Part shown: piece after piece, positions 51,311 to 61,088 of the stretch
Position numbering within the stretch: position 1 is the first letter of the stretch
Layout of the letters: the number at the start of each line of letters is the position of its first letter
NCBI RefSeq assembly: GCF_007992075.1
Contig: NZ_BJZO01000011.1
Location: forward strand, 1-61,428
Origin: Pararhodospirillum oryzae
GTDB taxonomy: Bacteria; Pseudomonadota; Alphaproteobacteria; Rhodospirillales; Rhodospirillaceae
Length of the DNA: 61,428 nucleotides
Reading direction: 5' to 3'
Translations under genes and position numbers: made by a program
The notes under the pieces: model-generated
The model's database searches: none
Told to the model about the DNA's origin: nothing
The model's input: the letters and a program-made list of their open reading frames with translations, nothing else

Positions 51311-51346
51311 AAAAAAAAGGGACGGCGCGACAAAAGTCGCGCCGTC
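51311..51346 (-). terminator. Intrinsic terminator of the puf operon
   Basis: On the minus strand GACGGCGCGAC and GTCGCGCCGTC (51321-51346) form a perfect 11-bp stem with loop TTTT, followed by CC and eight T residues (51311-51318). It stands 28 bases after pufC. Confidence 0.97.
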
Positions 51347-51374
51347 ACCGACAGTGAACAGGGTCGAGGAAACC

Positions 51375-52448
51375 TTACTTCGCGGCCGTCTTGCCGGGCG
51401 CCGCAACGGGGCCCTTCAGCTCGGGGAAGGTTTCAACCAACGACACACCCTGAACCGGCTTGTTTTCGCCGTTGTGGCAGGTGGCGCAGTTGGCCTTCGG
51501 GGCATCGCCCGTCGGACCAAGCAGAGCCGAGCCATCCAGACGCTTGGCCGGCATCACCGACGCCAGCGGCGCCAGGTACTCGGTGTTGATCGCCCGGATC
51601 ATGTTCAGACCGTGCCAGGCCGTCACGCGCTGCGGCGTGGACAGCGACCAGTCGGCGGTCGACTGGGTGTTGTGGCAGTGGGTGCAGTTCACGCCCAGAG
51701 CCTTCGAGATGTGCACCATCAGCGAGTAGGTCGCTTCGGTGGACTGCAGGGTCGGCCCCTTACCAACGGTACCCTTCTTGGGCAGGCTGGTGACGCCTTC
51801 CACGCGGATCTGGTTCGCGTTCATCAGGAACGGCGTGAACACGTCGCGCTGCATGGCGGTCAGACCGATGCTGGGCTTGTTCTGCCCGGCGTCGTTGCCC
51901 AGGCCCACGGTGGTGTTGGCCGGCTCGGTGTACCAGATGTTGGCCGGGACCGGCTTGCCACGGTGGCAGGTGTAGCAGGTCACGCCCGACGGCTGGGTGT
52001 GGCTGGTCCAGTTCGCGTTGATGAACTGGGTCATCTCGATCATGCGACGCGACACAACCTTGGTGTAGGGCTGATCGACATCAAGGCCCTGGTCGGAGTG
52101 GCAGTAGAAGCAGCCTTCCTTCGGCGACACCCAGGCGGTGATCTGCTCCATCAGACGGTTGAACTCTTCCGTCTTCAGGTTCCCCAGCACCTGGACGTTC
52201 AGGTAAACGTCCTTGGCCAGATCCTTGCCAGCCTCGACCGGCGCCACCACGGCGGGAAGGGGAGCCGGAGCCGGCTTGTTCGTCGCCGTAATGGTCTGCA
52301 TGCCCGTGCCGCGATAGCCGGCCTGCACGCTGGTGGTGTGGTTCATCGCCCAGAACAGGACGACATGGAGAAGGCCGACGCCCAGCAGGATCCAGACGGC
52401 GTAGGACACCAGGACAGGGGTGGGGCCCTTTTGCTTAAAGATACTCAT
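51375..52448 (-). CDS. pufC: Four-haem reaction-centre cytochrome c subunit
   Basis: A 357-residue cytochrome that re-reduces the special pair from the periplasm. Four haem motifs are present in order: CFYCH, CYTCH, CTHCH and CATCH; candidate axial methionines lie in the helices before them (SRRMIEM, YSLMVHIS, GLNMIRA). The N-terminus has a hydrophobic segment at about 12-32 but no lipobox cysteine, so it is probably an uncleaved membrane anchor rather than a lipid anchor. GAGAGGAG precedes ATG 52448. Last gene before the puf terminator. Confidence 0.97.
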   Translation of the reverse strand: MSIFKQKGPTPVLVSYAVWILLGVGLLHVVLFWAMNHTTSVQAGYRGTGMQTITATNKPAPAPLPAVVAPVEAGKDLAKDVYLNVQVLGNLKTEEFNRLMEQITAWVSPKEGCFYCHSDQGLDVDQPYTKVVSRRMIEMTQFINANWTSHTQPSGVTCYTCHRGKPVPANIWYTEPANTTVGLGNDAGQNKPSIGLTAMQRDVFTPFLMNANQIRVEGVTSLPKKGTVGKGPTLQSTEATYSLMVHISKALGVNCTHCHNTQSTADWSLSTPQRVTAWHGLNMIRAINTEYLAPLASVMPAKRLDGSALLGPTGDAPKANCATCHNGENKPVQGVSLVETFPELKGPVAAPGKTAAK

Positions 52449-52464
52449 CGTGGAGCTCCTCTCG

Positions 52465-53433
52465 TCACTGGGCCAGGGCGGGATCGGTGACCACCGGATC
52501 GGCAATCGCCGGGTAGGTCGGCACCAGGCCATGGTCAATGCCCCAGAGGTACCAGTTTTCCACGACCGTACCGGTCAGCAGCATGCCAATGGCACCCGTC
52601 AGCGGCGTCAGGACGGCGAACCACCAAGCCCAGCGGTGGATGGATTCCATGGTGGCGTTGAAGCCCATGGTCCAGCGCCAGAACAGGGCAGCGCGCTCGG
52701 CGGCGGTGCCGCGGTCCGTGATCTGCTCCACTTCGCGGTCGCCGCCCAGGTGGCTGACAGCCAGAATGGTGGCGCCGTGCATCGCGAACAGGACGGCGGA
52801 GCCGTACAGGAACGCAATGGAAAGCATGTGGAACGGGTTGTAGTACAGGTTGCCGTACCGCAGCGAGAAGGCAGCGGTCCAGTCGAGGTGAGCGAAAATA
52901 CCGAAGGGCACCGCCTCGCTCCAGTTGCCAAGCAGCAACGGACGAATGAAGCCCAGGGTCAGGAACAGGAAGATGGCGGAGGCGAAGGCCCACGCCATGT
53001 GCGTGCCCAGGCCCAGCGCGCGGGCCCGGTTGTACACATGCCACCACCAGATCAGCAGCGACATGGTCAGGAAGAAGCCGGCCATCTGCCACCAGCCGCC
53101 TTCGTTCATCGGCGCGAGGCCAAGACCGTACTGCGGCGCGGGGGGCTCAAGGGCCAGCCACGGGAACAGGCGAATGAACTCGATCGGATTGTAGTGCACC
53201 GACGCCGAGAAATTCATCCCGATGATCAGCAGCGCCATCACGAAGCACACGGCGGAAACCGTGCCGGCAACGCCCAGGTGGATCGGCCCGAACTGCGCGT
53301 CACCAATCTTGCCCAGCAGCCAGACAAAAACAGGCTTGCCCTGGCGGCTCAATTCTCCCTTAGGGAGCTCGACACCGTGGTGGGGTTCGGTGCGAACCTG
53401 CACGGTGTTAAAGATGTTCTGGTATTCGGCCAT
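52465..53433 (-). CDS. pufM: Photosynthetic reaction centre M subunit
   Basis: A 322-residue M chain with five membrane helices. It binds half of the special pair, accessory pigments and QA. Family motifs include the histidine-containing [24 protein letters not shown], and the iron-ligand region [12 protein letters not shown]. Very similar to R. rubrum PufM over the central part. GAGGGG precedes the start; 18 bases separate it from pufL. Confidence 0.98.
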   Translation of the reverse strand: MAEYQNIFNTVQVRTEPHHGVELPKGELSRQGKPVFVWLLGKIGDAQFGPIHLGVAGTVSAVCFVMALLIIGMNFSASVHYNPIEFIRLFPWLALEPPAPQYGLGLAPMNEGGWWQMAGFFLTMSLLIWWWHVYNRARALGLGTHMAWAFASAIFLFLTLGFIRPLLLGNWSEAVPFGIFAHLDWTAAFSLRYGNLYYNPFHMLSIAFLYGSAVLFAMHGATILAVSHLGGDREVEQITDRGTAAERAALFWRWTMGFNATMESIHRWAWWFAVLTPLTGAIGMLLTGTVVENWYLWGIDHGLVPTYPAIADPVVTDPALAQ

Positions 53434-53451
53434 TGTCGTTCCCCTCGCCCA

Positions 53452-54282
53452 CTAGCCAACGAAACTGTACGGGAACTGAAGCCACCAGTTCCACCATTCC
53501 GGCCAGCCGCGGGTCCAGAACGGGCCGCTAAGCACGATGCACATGGCGCTCCAGAAGGCAGCGCTGATGGCCAGGAAGACACCAAGGCGGTGAATGCCCA
53601 GCGTGCCAATGGAGTAACCAACGATGTCCCGGAAGAAGGTATTTTCGTGTTCGGACCCCTTCACCTTCTCACCCTTCGGCGGATTCGAGGCCGAAAGAAT
53701 GATCGAGCCGTGCATCGCCAGGGCCATGCAGGTCGTGAAGAAGAAGGTAATCGCGATCATGTGCGCGGGATTGTAGTGGAAGTGCAGGAACTGGTAGCCG
53801 ATGTTCGACACCCAGTCCAGGTGGCTCAGAATGCCATAGGGGAAGCCATGGCCCCACGCCCCCAGCAGGATCGGACGGATCACCACCAAGGTCACATACG
53901 CAAAGACGGCAAACGAGAAGGCGAAAGGAATGTGCAGCCCCATGCCGAGCTTGCGGGCAATCTCGACCTGCCGCAGCGCCCAGGACACAAAAGCCCCCAA
54001 GGCGCACACCGTGATCACCTGCCACAGACCGCCCTCCATCATGGGCGCGAGGCCCAGACCGTAGGACAGATCGGGCGGAGCAATGCTGATTCGCAGGGGA
54101 TTCCACGTCGGCCCCAGAGCCGCCCCCAACAAAATCAGGGCGGTGCCGAGAGTAGCGAAGAGAAACGTGGTGACTCCGAAGAAGCCGACGTAAAACGGCC
54201 CCACCCAGAAGTCAAACAGATCTCCTCCCACCAGCGTCCCGCCGCGGACACGGTACTTTCTTTCAAAACTGAGCATGGCCAT
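53452..54282 (-). CDS. pufL: Photosynthetic reaction centre L subunit
   Basis: A 276-residue L chain, pairing with PufM and binding QB. The start [20 protein letters not shown] is typical, and the histidine ligand regions [14 protein letters not shown] and [10 protein letters not shown] are present. ATG 54282 has GGAGGG upstream; an in-frame ATG at 54276 is less typical. A 134-base spacer with a strong hairpin separates it from pufA. Confidence 0.98.
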   Translation of the reverse strand: MAMLSFERKYRVRGGTLVGGDLFDFWVGPFYVGFFGVTTFLFATLGTALILLGAALGPTWNPLRISIAPPDLSYGLGLAPMMEGGLWQVITVCALGAFVSWALRQVEIARKLGMGLHIPFAFSFAVFAYVTLVVIRPILLGAWGHGFPYGILSHLDWVSNIGYQFLHFHYNPAHMIAITFFFTTCMALAMHGSIILSASNPPKGEKVKGSEHENTFFRDIVGYSIGTLGIHRLGVFLAISAAFWSAMCIVLSGPFWTRGWPEWWNWWLQFPYSFVG

Positions 54283-54337
54283 TTATGGGCCCTCCGGTCG
54301 GGAGTCTTTTGAACGACCGCCGCCCCGCCGAGTGGTC

Positions 54338-54378
54338 GGCAGCGGGCGGCCTGGAAGACCCAGGTTCCGCCCGCTGCC
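54338..54378 (-). other. pufBA-pufL intercistronic hairpin
   Basis: A perfect 12-bp stem, GGCAGCGGGCGG (54338-54349) with CCGCCCGCTGCC (54367-54378), topped by an inner CCTGG/CCAGG-like stem. In Rhodobacter a hairpin at this place protects pufBA mRNA from 3' decay and sets the LH1 to reaction-centre ratio; the same role is inferred. Confidence 0.85.
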
Positions 54379-54416
54379 GTCGGCACGCGACGCTACTGAC
54401 TAGCGAAAACGACCCG

Positions 54417-54593
54417 TTACGACAGCATGGAGGTCAGGGAGACCGCCGCAGCCTTCACCGGGTTGCCTTCGAGCCAGTTGAACCGCTCGGCGCTGAGGCA
54501 CAGGAAGTGAATCAGCAGAGCGAGAACGGTCAGGAACGCGAAGAGACCGACCAGGGCACGACGCGGATCAAAAAGCAGCCAAATACGCCACAT
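54417..54593 (-). CDS. pufA: LH1 antenna alpha polypeptide
   Basis: A 58-residue single-span chain. The start [17 protein letters not shown] and the sequence LLIHF with the bacteriochlorophyll-ligand histidine (H29), then ERFNWLEG, are nearly those of R. rubrum LH1 alpha. GAGGAGG precedes ATG 54593. pufB lies 15 bases upstream. Confidence 0.97.
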   Translation of the reverse strand: MWRIWLLFDPRRALVGLFAFLTVLALLIHFLCLSAERFNWLEGNPVKAAAVSLTSMLS

Positions 54594-54608
54594 ATCTCAG
54601 TCCTCCTC

Positions 54609-54803
54609 TTACGACAGGAACGTCAGGGTCTGGTTCACGAGGTCCAGCGAGGCATAGCCTTCCGGGCCGGGGATCCAGGGACGCCACATCCAAGCGAGGA
54701 CGTGAGCAACGACGGCGACGGCAACGAAGCCGGTCGCGCTGCTCGTGAACGTGTTGTGGAACTCCTTGGCCTCTTCTTCGTTCAGCGTAGCATTATCAAC
54801 CAT
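54609..54803 (-). CDS. pufB: LH1 antenna beta polypeptide
   Basis: A 64-residue single-span chain that pairs with PufA. NEEEAKEFHNTFTSS, the ligand histidine in VVAHVLAWMWRPW, and the end NQTLTFLS match LH1 beta. AGGAGGT precedes ATG 54803. It follows bchZ by 196 bases; no pufQ is present between them. Confidence 0.97.
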   Translation of the reverse strand: MVDNATLNEEEAKEFHNTFTSSATGFVAVAVVAHVLAWMWRPWIPGPEGYASLDLVNQTLTFLS

Positions 54804-54839
54804 GTGTTTACCTCCTGATACTAGCCCACTTAGGCCGCT

Positions 54840-54857
54840 ATACGCCAAGCGGCGTAT
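54840..54857 (-). other. Hairpin between bchZ and pufB
   Basis: ATACGCC (54840-54846) and GGCGTAT (54851-54857) form a perfect 7-bp stem with a 4-base loop, about 37 bases before pufB. A second weaker hairpin, CCTTCC/GGAAGG, lies near 54940-54960. They may separate bch from puf messages or mark a processing site. No clear promoter was found in the gap. Confidence 0.55.
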
Positions 54858-54999
54858 CCGATGCCGCCGTCCTGGATTGCTCCAGATCCGACGGACCGTT
54901 CGTCCAACGGCCACGGACGAACCACCGGTTCCGGCACCCTTCCCTTCCTTGCGGAAGGGGGGGTAACGAAAGTCAAAGGCCGCGTCGGGAACAGCCGGT

Positions 55000-56451
55000 T
55001 CAATGAACCGCCCTCCCCTCGCCGGCGCCAAGGGCCCGGACCACCCGATCGGCGGTCACACGGGATTCCCCGGCATCGCGCGCCGCCTGCTCCGCCGCGT
55101 CGCGGAGCCGCTTCGCGGCCGAAATCCGTACCAGCACGGGCTCGGCCTCGACCAGTCGGTCAAGCGCGGCCCGCGCTTCGTCATCCCAGGGCAGTTCCCG
55201 ATGCAGGCGCGACGGGGTCGCGTCCACCCGGTCGAGATCCGAGCCCAGGGGAAGAATGGAAAACAAGGCATCAAACAGGGCGTTGCACACTTCCTGAACC
55301 AGGTAGGTCGCCCCGGCGTAGCCCATGAACGGCGTTCCCGTGTGCCGGCGCACCACGGCGCCCGGGAACGACGCCGGGATGTACACCGCGCGCCCGCCCG
55401 TCTCGGCCAGGTACATGCGCTCGTTGTAGCTGCCAAACAGCACCAGCGGCGTCTGGGTCTGCACGGCCTTGCGCACGGCGTCGTTGTCGGTCTTGCCGCC
55501 GGCCAGGCGCGACACCGCGAAGGTGCACGGCATGCCCATTTCCTCGCCCAGGAACTGCTTCAGCCCGCGCGCGTAGGTATCGGAGGCCACCACGCCAAAG
55601 CTGGCGGTTCCGAAGAAATCCTGCGTCACCGAGCGCCACAGATCCCACACCGGCTTCAAGGTGGTGTGCTTCTCGCGCTCGATGAACGGTTCGGGATCCA
55701 GACCCAGCTCGGCGCCCAGGGCGCGCAGGAAGCGGGTCGTGGCGTCGATCCCGATCGGGGCGCGCAGCCAGGGCTTGCCGATCGCCTCGCACACCGCGGC
55801 GCCGAACTCCCGGTACAGGCACACGCTCGCGTCGGCGTCGGCCAGGGTCGGGATGGCGTCCAGCGGGCAGCCCATGGGGAACACCAGGTTCACCTCGGCC
55901 CCGATCCCCTCGATCAGGCGGCGGATCTCGGCGATATCGGACCAGGAATTGAACACCCCGTAGGTGGCGCCGATCAGGTTGACCCGGGGACGGTCGCCAG
56001 CCGGGCGCGCGGCGCGCTTGCCGGCCTTGGTCGCCCCGTACTGGGCCCACAGCCACGTCAGGGCGCGATCGGCGCTTTCCCACTGGTCTTCGTCGATGGT
56101 GCGCGGCAGGAAGCGCTGGATGCCGGTGCCGGCCGGGGTCACGCCGCCGCCGATCATTTCGGCGATCGAGCCCGTGACCACCACGGCGGGCTTCTTGGGA
56201 TCCAGAACCTTGTGGGCCTGCTTCATCGCGCCTTCGGTCCCAGTCCGCCCCAGTTCTTCCTCGCCCAGACCGGTGACCACCACCGGCAGCTCATGCGGAG
56301 GCAGTGCGTCGGTGTAGTGCAGAACCGCCGTCACCGGCAGGTTCTCACAGCCGACCGGGCCGTCAATAATGACCTGAAGCCCTTTCACCGCCGTGAACAC
56401 GTATACGGCCCCCCAATATCCGCCGGCTCGATCCAAATCCAGGACCAACAT
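55000..56451 (-). CDS. bchZ: Chlorophyllide a reductase subunit Z
   Basis: A 483-residue NifK/BchB-like subunit of the reductase that reduces ring B to form the bacteriochlorin. A conserved cysteine is in GPVGCENLP near residue 34, and [10 protein letters not shown] follows later. The C-terminal helical part ends near [16 protein letters not shown] 56451 shares one base with the bchY stop and has AAGGAGG upstream; earlier in-frame residues are non-homologous. Confidence 0.96.
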   Translation of the reverse strand: MLVLDLDRAGGYWGAVYVFTAVKGLQVIIDGPVGCENLPVTAVLHYTDALPPHELPVVVTGLGEEELGRTGTEGAMKQAHKVLDPKKPAVVVTGSIAEMIGGGVTPAGTGIQRFLPRTIDEDQWESADRALTWLWAQYGATKAGKRAARPAGDRPRVNLIGATYGVFNSWSDIAEIRRLIEGIGAEVNLVFPMGCPLDAIPTLADADASVCLYREFGAAVCEAIGKPWLRAPIGIDATTRFLRALGAELGLDPEPFIEREKHTTLKPVWDLWRSVTQDFFGTASFGVVASDTYARGLKQFLGEEMGMPCTFAVSRLAGGKTDNDAVRKAVQTQTPLVLFGSYNERMYLAETGGRAVYIPASFPGAVVRRHTGTPFMGYAGATYLVQEVCNALFDALFSILPLGSDLDRVDATPSRLHRELPWDDEARAALDRLVEAEPVLVRISAAKRLRDAAEQAARDAGESRVTADRVVRALGAGEGRAVH

Positions 56452-57905
56452 CACGACGCCTCCTTCTGGCCGGACCGGCACCGGGGCGCCTCGCTCCACA
56501 CACCTGCCACATCCCCGGACCCAACGCCAGAAAAAAAGCTCTTCATTGCCTCAAAACGGCCTTTATTCGCGATCGCAGCATTTACCACCTGGGCCAATGA
56601 GCCCGCGCCAGCCGGCCCCATGAGAGGACGCGCGGAGATCAGGTTGGTGAAATACAGCGCCGGAATGGCGCGTTCCTTGGCCGCCTGGACCACGGGGGTG
56701 GTCCCCACCGCGAGATCGGGTTGGAACGCTTCAACAGCGCCGATATCTTGCTCCAGTGGCGCCCGAAATGCAACCGTGACGCCCCGTTCCTCCAGCCAGA
56801 TCCGATCCTCGTCCGACCACGGGGTGCGCGGCAGGGCCGTGCTGACATACGGGATCTCGGCCCCGCTTTCGATCAGCAGGCGCGCCACCAGCAGCTCGGA
56901 ACCCTCATAGCCCGACAGGGTAATCCGCCCTCGAATCGGGGCCTTGGCCAGCGCCGCCTTCACGCCGGGCAGGATGGCGTTTTGCGCCGCCGCCACGTAA
57001 TCGGGCGCGATCCCGCATGCCTTGCCCACCGCCGCCAGCCACGCGGCCGTGCCGTCGTAGCCCACGGGGGCCGAGCCGATCACCGGACGCCCGGCATGCT
57101 GGAACTCGCGAATCGACTCGACGTAGAAGGGGTGAATGGCCGCCGCCACGGCACAGTCCAAGGCGGCGTACAGCTCGCGCCATTCGCGGGTCGGCACCAC
57201 GGGCCCCACGGCCAGCCCCATGGGCGCCAGCATGGCCCCGATGGTCATGGGATCGGCCGGGAACATTTCGCCCATCAAGGTCACGGTGGGCTTGTCGGAG
57301 GGGCCGCCTCGCGGCGCCATCACCGGTCCCATCTCGGCTTCCGAGCGCGCGTAGCGCAGCATGGCCCCGGCCAGCCGGTCCTTCGCCTCGGCGTGCGTTC
57401 CCACCCCGAAGCCGGGAACATCCAGGGCGATGATGCGCACCCCGTTGATGTTGCGCGGCAGCAGGCGCAAGGGCACGCCGGCGGCCGACGGCACGCACAG
57501 GTTCGTGACCACCAGGGCGTCGTAGCGCCCGGGATCGGCCAGCTCGTGCACCGCCTCGCGCAGGTCCTCGAACAGCTTGCCGGTGACCAGGGTTTCCGAC
57601 GTGAACGGCACGTATCCGATGGTGCGGCGCGCCCCATAGAAATGAGACGTGAAGCTCAGGCCATAGACGCAGCAGGCCGACCCGCACAGCACCGAGGCGG
57701 TGCGACGCATGCGCAGGCCCACGCGCAGCGCCCCGAAGGCGGGGCACATGGTGGGCGCGCGCCCGTGCGGCCCCTCGGGCACCGGGAAGCCCACCGAACA
57801 GCCCCCGGCCGCCTGGGCGTTGCCCGACGTCGGAGAGGTGGGATCGGAGCGGTCGAGAGGAGGCATCGAAGGGGCGTCCTTGCTGGCAACGGGATCGGAT
57901 GACAC
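56451..57905 (-). CDS. bchY: Chlorophyllide a reductase subunit Y
   Basis: A 484-residue NifD/BchN-like subunit. Cluster-binding cysteines are in [13 protein letters not shown] and TNLCVPSA. The start is uncertain: GTG 57905, two bases after the bchX stop, gives the usual N-terminal length (about 50 residues before MCPAFG); ATG 57866 has a better ribosome-binding site (AAGGAC) but gives a short N-terminus. Confidence 0.95.
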   Translation of the reverse strand: MSSDPVASKDAPSMPPLDRSDPTSPTSGNAQAAGGCSVGFPVPEGPHGRAPTMCPAFGALRVGLRMRRTASVLCGSACCVYGLSFTSHFYGARRTIGYVPFTSETLVTGKLFEDLREAVHELADPGRYDALVVTNLCVPSAAGVPLRLLPRNINGVRIIALDVPGFGVGTHAEAKDRLAGAMLRYARSEAEMGPVMAPRGGPSDKPTVTLMGEMFPADPMTIGAMLAPMGLAVGPVVPTREWRELYAALDCAVAAAIHPFYVESIREFQHAGRPVIGSAPVGYDGTAAWLAAVGKACGIAPDYVAAAQNAILPGVKAALAKAPIRGRITLSGYEGSELLVARLLIESGAEIPYVSTALPRTPWSDEDRIWLEERGVTVAFRAPLEQDIGAVEAFQPDLAVGTTPVVQAAKERAIPALYFTNLISARPLMGPAGAGSLAQVVNAAIANKGRFEAMKSFFSGVGSGDVAGVWSEAPRCRSGQKEAS

Positions 57906-57907
57906 GG

Positions 57908-58894
57908 TCAGGGCGTCTCGTACACGATTTCAAGGGAGGGACGGGCGACGATCGGACCGCCGCACATGTCTTCCATGCTCGCCGGCTGAAGCACCACGTC
58001 GCGGCCCACGTCCTCGCTTTTGAACAGGCCCAGCAGTTCGTCTTGCGTGAGCGCGCGCGGGTGGATGGGCGGCGCCGTCGCCACGTTTTGGGCCAGCCCC
58101 TCGAACAGGGGCGCCCACGGCCCGCCCGGCCGCGCCACGATCTCGTAGGCCGCGCTCTTGCGCCGGATGTCTTCCTCGGCCGGAATGGTGGCCAGGATCG
58201 GCACCCCGGCCTGGGCCGCGAAGGCCTGCGCCTCGCCGGTGCCGTCGTCCTTGTTGATCACCATGCCGGCAACGCCAACCGACCCGCCCAGGCGCCGGAA
58301 GTATTCCACCGCCGAGCACACATTGTTGACCACGTAGAGCGACTGCAGGTCGTTGGATCCGACCACGATCACTTTCTGGCACAGGTCGCGGGCGATGGGG
58401 AGCCCGAAGCCGCCACACACCACGTCGCCCAGGAAGTCGAGCAGGATGTAGTCAAAGCCCCACTCGTGGAAGCCCAGCTTTTCGAGGATCTCGAAGCCAT
58501 GGATGATGCCACGCCCGCCGCAGCCGCGCCCCACCTCGGGACCGCCCAGCTCCATGGCAAACACGCCATCACGCTTGAAACAGATATCCTCGATCCTTAC
58601 ATCCTCTCCAGCCAGCCGCCGCTTGGCGGCCGTTTCGATGATGGTCGGACACGCCCGGCCGGCGAACAGCAAGGAGGTGGTGTCACTCTTCGGATCGCAG
58701 CCAATCAGCAGCACCCGCTTGCCCTGCTGGGCCATCATGTAGGAGAGATTGGACAGCGTGAAACTCTTGCCGATGCCGCCCTTGCCGTAGATGGCGATGA
58801 TCTGCGTCTCGGACTTGCCGCCCCCAGCGGCGTTCGAGTGCTCCCCCGTGTCGGCCACGGGACCCAGGGACGGGGAAAGGGGCAGGCCCATCAT
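57908..58894 (-). CDS. bchX: Chlorophyllide a reductase, iron protein BchX
   Basis: A 328-residue NifH-like ATPase that delivers electrons to BchY/BchZ. P-loop GKGGIGKSF lies near residue 40 (phenylalanine at the last place is normal for BchX). Cluster cysteines are in GRGCGGRG and [10 protein letters not shown] 58894 overlaps the bchC stop (ATGA) and has GGAGAG upstream. Confidence 0.97.
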   Translation of the reverse strand: MMGLPLSPSLGPVADTGEHSNAAGGGKSETQIIAIYGKGGIGKSFTLSNLSYMMAQQGKRVLLIGCDPKSDTTSLLFAGRACPTIIETAAKRRLAGEDVRIEDICFKRDGVFAMELGGPEVGRGCGGRGIIHGFEILEKLGFHEWGFDYILLDFLGDVVCGGFGLPIARDLCQKVIVVGSNDLQSLYVVNNVCSAVEYFRRLGGSVGVAGMVINKDDGTGEAQAFAAQAGVPILATIPAEEDIRRKSAAYEIVARPGGPWAPLFEGLAQNVATAPPIHPRALTQDELLGLFKSEDVGRDVVLQPASMEDMCGGPIVARPSLEIVYETP

Positions 58895-59829
58895 GACACG
58901 GCTCTCCAATCAAGAATCATCTTCAGGCACGACGGATCGCTAAAGGCGGTACGATAGGCCGCGTCGGCGTTCTCGGGGGTGCCGTGGTGGGTAATCAGCC
59001 CTTCAAGGGACAAGGCGCCCTTGGCCAGCAGCGCCGTCACCCCGGCCACGTCCGCCGGCTTCCATTGGGCGGCCACGCGCAACCGGGCCTCGCGCATGAA
59101 GGCCGGCGGGAATGAAAAACTCAAGGGGGCTTCGTAGAAGCCGGCCAGCACCACGTCGCCTTGCGGCGCGAGGCGGGCAATCAGGGTGTCGAGCAGATCG
59201 GCGGCCCCGCTGACGTCGCAGATCACCTTGTAGGCGGTGTGCGTGTCGGCGGCGGGATCGATCACGGCATAGCCGGCACCGGCATCCTGGCGGATCGGGT
59301 TCTTTTCCCACACCACCGGCTTGCCGCCCAACGCCACCGTGATCCGCGCCACCAGGCGCCCCAGCACGCCATGACCGATGATCAGCTCGGGCAACGGGAC
59401 TCCGGGCAGGACCACCGCGTGGTGCGCCGTGGCGGCCAGCGCGAACAGGGCGCCGGTTTCCTCCATGCCCTCGGGCAGGGGCACCACCCGCGCCCCGGGC
59501 AGAACCACCCGGGCGGCGGCGCCGCCGAACAGACCGCGCACCTCGCCGTAGCAGGTGGCGCCGGGCACGAACACGCGCTCGCCCACCTGGCGGCCCGAGG
59601 CCGGCCCGGCCTCGATGATCCGCCCCACCGACTCGTAGCCGGGCACCAGCGGGTAGCCCATGCCCGGGAACGCGGGCATGCGCCCGCTCCACAGCAGGCG
59701 CTCGGTGCCGGTGCTGATCCCCGACCACTCCACCGCCACCACCACATCGGCGTCGCCGGGGGGCGTCAAGGCCAGCCGACGCAAGGCAAGCGATTGTGGT
59801 TTTTCCATGACGACGGCGAGGGTGTCCAT
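58891..59829 (-). CDS. bchC: 3-hydroxyethyl bacteriochlorophyllide a dehydrogenase
   Basis: A 312-residue medium-chain dehydrogenase-like enzyme that oxidises the C3 hydroxyethyl group to acetyl. GISTGTERLLWSG, the substrate-domain sequence GYESVGRI and the nucleotide-domain start IIGHGVLGRL are typical. ATG 59829 gives the normal length. First gene of the bchCXYZ-puf unit; a promoter lies about 58 bases upstream. Confidence 0.95.
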   Translation of the reverse strand: MDTLAVVMEKPQSLALRRLALTPPGDADVVVAVEWSGISTGTERLLWSGRMPAFPGMGYPLVPGYESVGRIIEAGPASGRQVGERVFVPGATCYGEVRGLFGGAAARVVLPGARVVPLPEGMEETGALFALAATAHHAVVLPGVPLPELIIGHGVLGRLVARITVALGGKPVVWEKNPIRQDAGAGYAVIDPAADTHTAYKVICDVSGAADLLDTLIARLAPQGDVVLAGFYEAPLSFSFPPAFMREARLRVAAQWKPADVAGVTALLAKGALSLEGLITHHGTPENADAAYRTAFSDPSCLKMILDWRAVS

Positions 59830-59886
59830 GGGCAAGCCTGCTGTCCTCTCTCCGGAATGTTCGTTACCGGTCGAAACGAGGGGGCC

Positions 59887-59926
59887 ATCGTAACCGCCCT
59901 GCAAGGCGTGTCAAGCGCCGCCTGCA
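59887..59926 (-). promoter_or_regulatory. Probable bchC promoter with PpsR/CrtJ-like site
   Basis: On the minus strand TTGACA (59909-59914), 16-base spacer, TACGAT (59887-59892). TGC-N12-ACA (59909-59926), one base off the PpsR/CrtJ consensus TGT-N12-ACA, ends inside the -35 box, which would suit repression under oxygen. The site is between crtF and bchC, so bchC onward can be transcribed apart from crtF. Confidence 0.5.
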
Positions 59927-59945
59927 CGGGTCGGGGCAATACCCT

Positions 59946-61088
59946 TCAAGGCGTTGCGGCTATAGTCTGGACCAGGAGCGGCCTGCGCGCCGGGAGTTTG
60001 CGCACCCGGGCAAAGCCGGCCTCGCGCAGCAGGGCCATCAGGTCCTCGGGGTGGCGCGGCCGGCCGCTGCCCATGGCCAGGAGGTACATCAGGAAATAGG
60101 CCGCGACCGAATCGGCCGACTCGGCGCCTGGCGCGCCCGCCATCGGTTCAGCCACCAGCAGCGTGCCGCCCTCGGCCAGGGCCGCCCGGCAGGCGCGCAG
60201 CAAGGCGAGCACGGCCGCGTCCTCGTGGTCGTGGATCACCCGGACCAGGGTGATCACGTCGGCTCCCGGAGGGAGCGGATCGGCATGGAAATCCCCCCCC
60301 ACCAGGCGCACCCGCCCCATCAGATCCTGGGCCGACAGGCGGGCGCGGGCCCGTTCGATCACCGGCGGCAGGTCGAACACCATGCCTTCCAATTGCGGCG
60401 CGCGCTCCAGCGCGGCGGCGAGGAACACCCCCTCGCCCCCGCCCACGTCGAGCAGGCACCGACGGCCCTTGAGGGGAAAGGCGTCCAGGACATCGGCGCT
60501 GACCAGGGCGTTGGTCGCGGCCATCAAGGCCGAGTACGGCGCCACGCGCGCGTCGTCCAATCCGGCGGGGCGCTCGCCCCGGGCATAGGCCCAGTACCGG
60601 CCCAGCGCCGTCCTGCCCGACTCGGGACGGGCGCGCAGCAAGGCCACCGGATCGGCGAGATCGGCATATAATAAGTCGTGATGGGCGATCATCGCGACCG
60701 CGCCCGGATTGCCGCGCAACGCCGCGCCCAGCGGCCCCAGGCCGATCCGCCCGCCGCCGCGTGCTTGCAGCAAACGCAGCGCCATCGCGGCATCGAACAG
60801 CCGCCCGGCCGGATCCAAGGGCAGGTCCAGGCGCCGGGCCAGCTCGGCCGCGCTCAACGGCCCCGCCGCCAGGTGATCGAACACCGACAGGCGCACGCAC
60901 GCGGTCAACACCTGCGAGTGCACGAAACCGGCCACGACATCGAACAAGGCGCGTTCGTAATGGTGGGCGATGGGGCGGGTCAGAAGGAAATCCGCCGCCC
61001 ACCGCTGAAAGCCGGGCCGCGCCATCACGTCGTCGCGCAGCGCGAACAACCGGTCGGCAAGGGATGTCCAAAGATCAGACACGCGCAT
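59946..61088 (-). CDS. crtF: Demethylspheroidene-type carotenoid O-methyltransferase
   Basis: A 380-residue methyltransferase with an N-terminal helical dimerisation part (about 1-180) and a SAM-binding domain (LLDVGGGEGVFLAAAL; then VFDLPPVIERAR, GGDFHADPLP). CrtF methylates 1-hydroxy carotenoids, giving methoxylated products such as spirilloxanthin-series pigments. It precedes bchC as in other purple bacteria. The ribosome-binding site is poor (GGGGGG). Confidence 0.93.
   Translation of the reverse strand: MRVSDLWTSLADRLFALRDDVMARPGFQRWAADFLLTRPIAHHYERALFDVVAGFVHSQVLTACVRLSVFDHLAAGPLSAAELARRLDLPLDPAGRLFDAAMALRLLQARGGGRIGLGPLGAALRGNPGAVAMIAHHDLLYADLADPVALLRARPESGRTALGRYWAYARGERPAGLDDARVAPYSALMAATNALVSADVLDAFPLKGRRCLLDVGGGEGVFLAAALERAPQLEGMVFDLPPVIERARARLSAQDLMGRVRLVGGDFHADPLPPGADVITLVRVIHDHEDAAVLALLRACRAALAEGGTLLVAEPMAGAPGAESADSVAAYFLMYLLAMGSGRPRHPEDLMALLREAGFARVRKLPARRPLLVQTIAATP

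Noticed and set aside
54804-54999. pufQ between bchZ and pufB
   Set aside because: The gap is only 196 bases and holds no frame with a ribosome-binding site or PufQ-like membrane segment.
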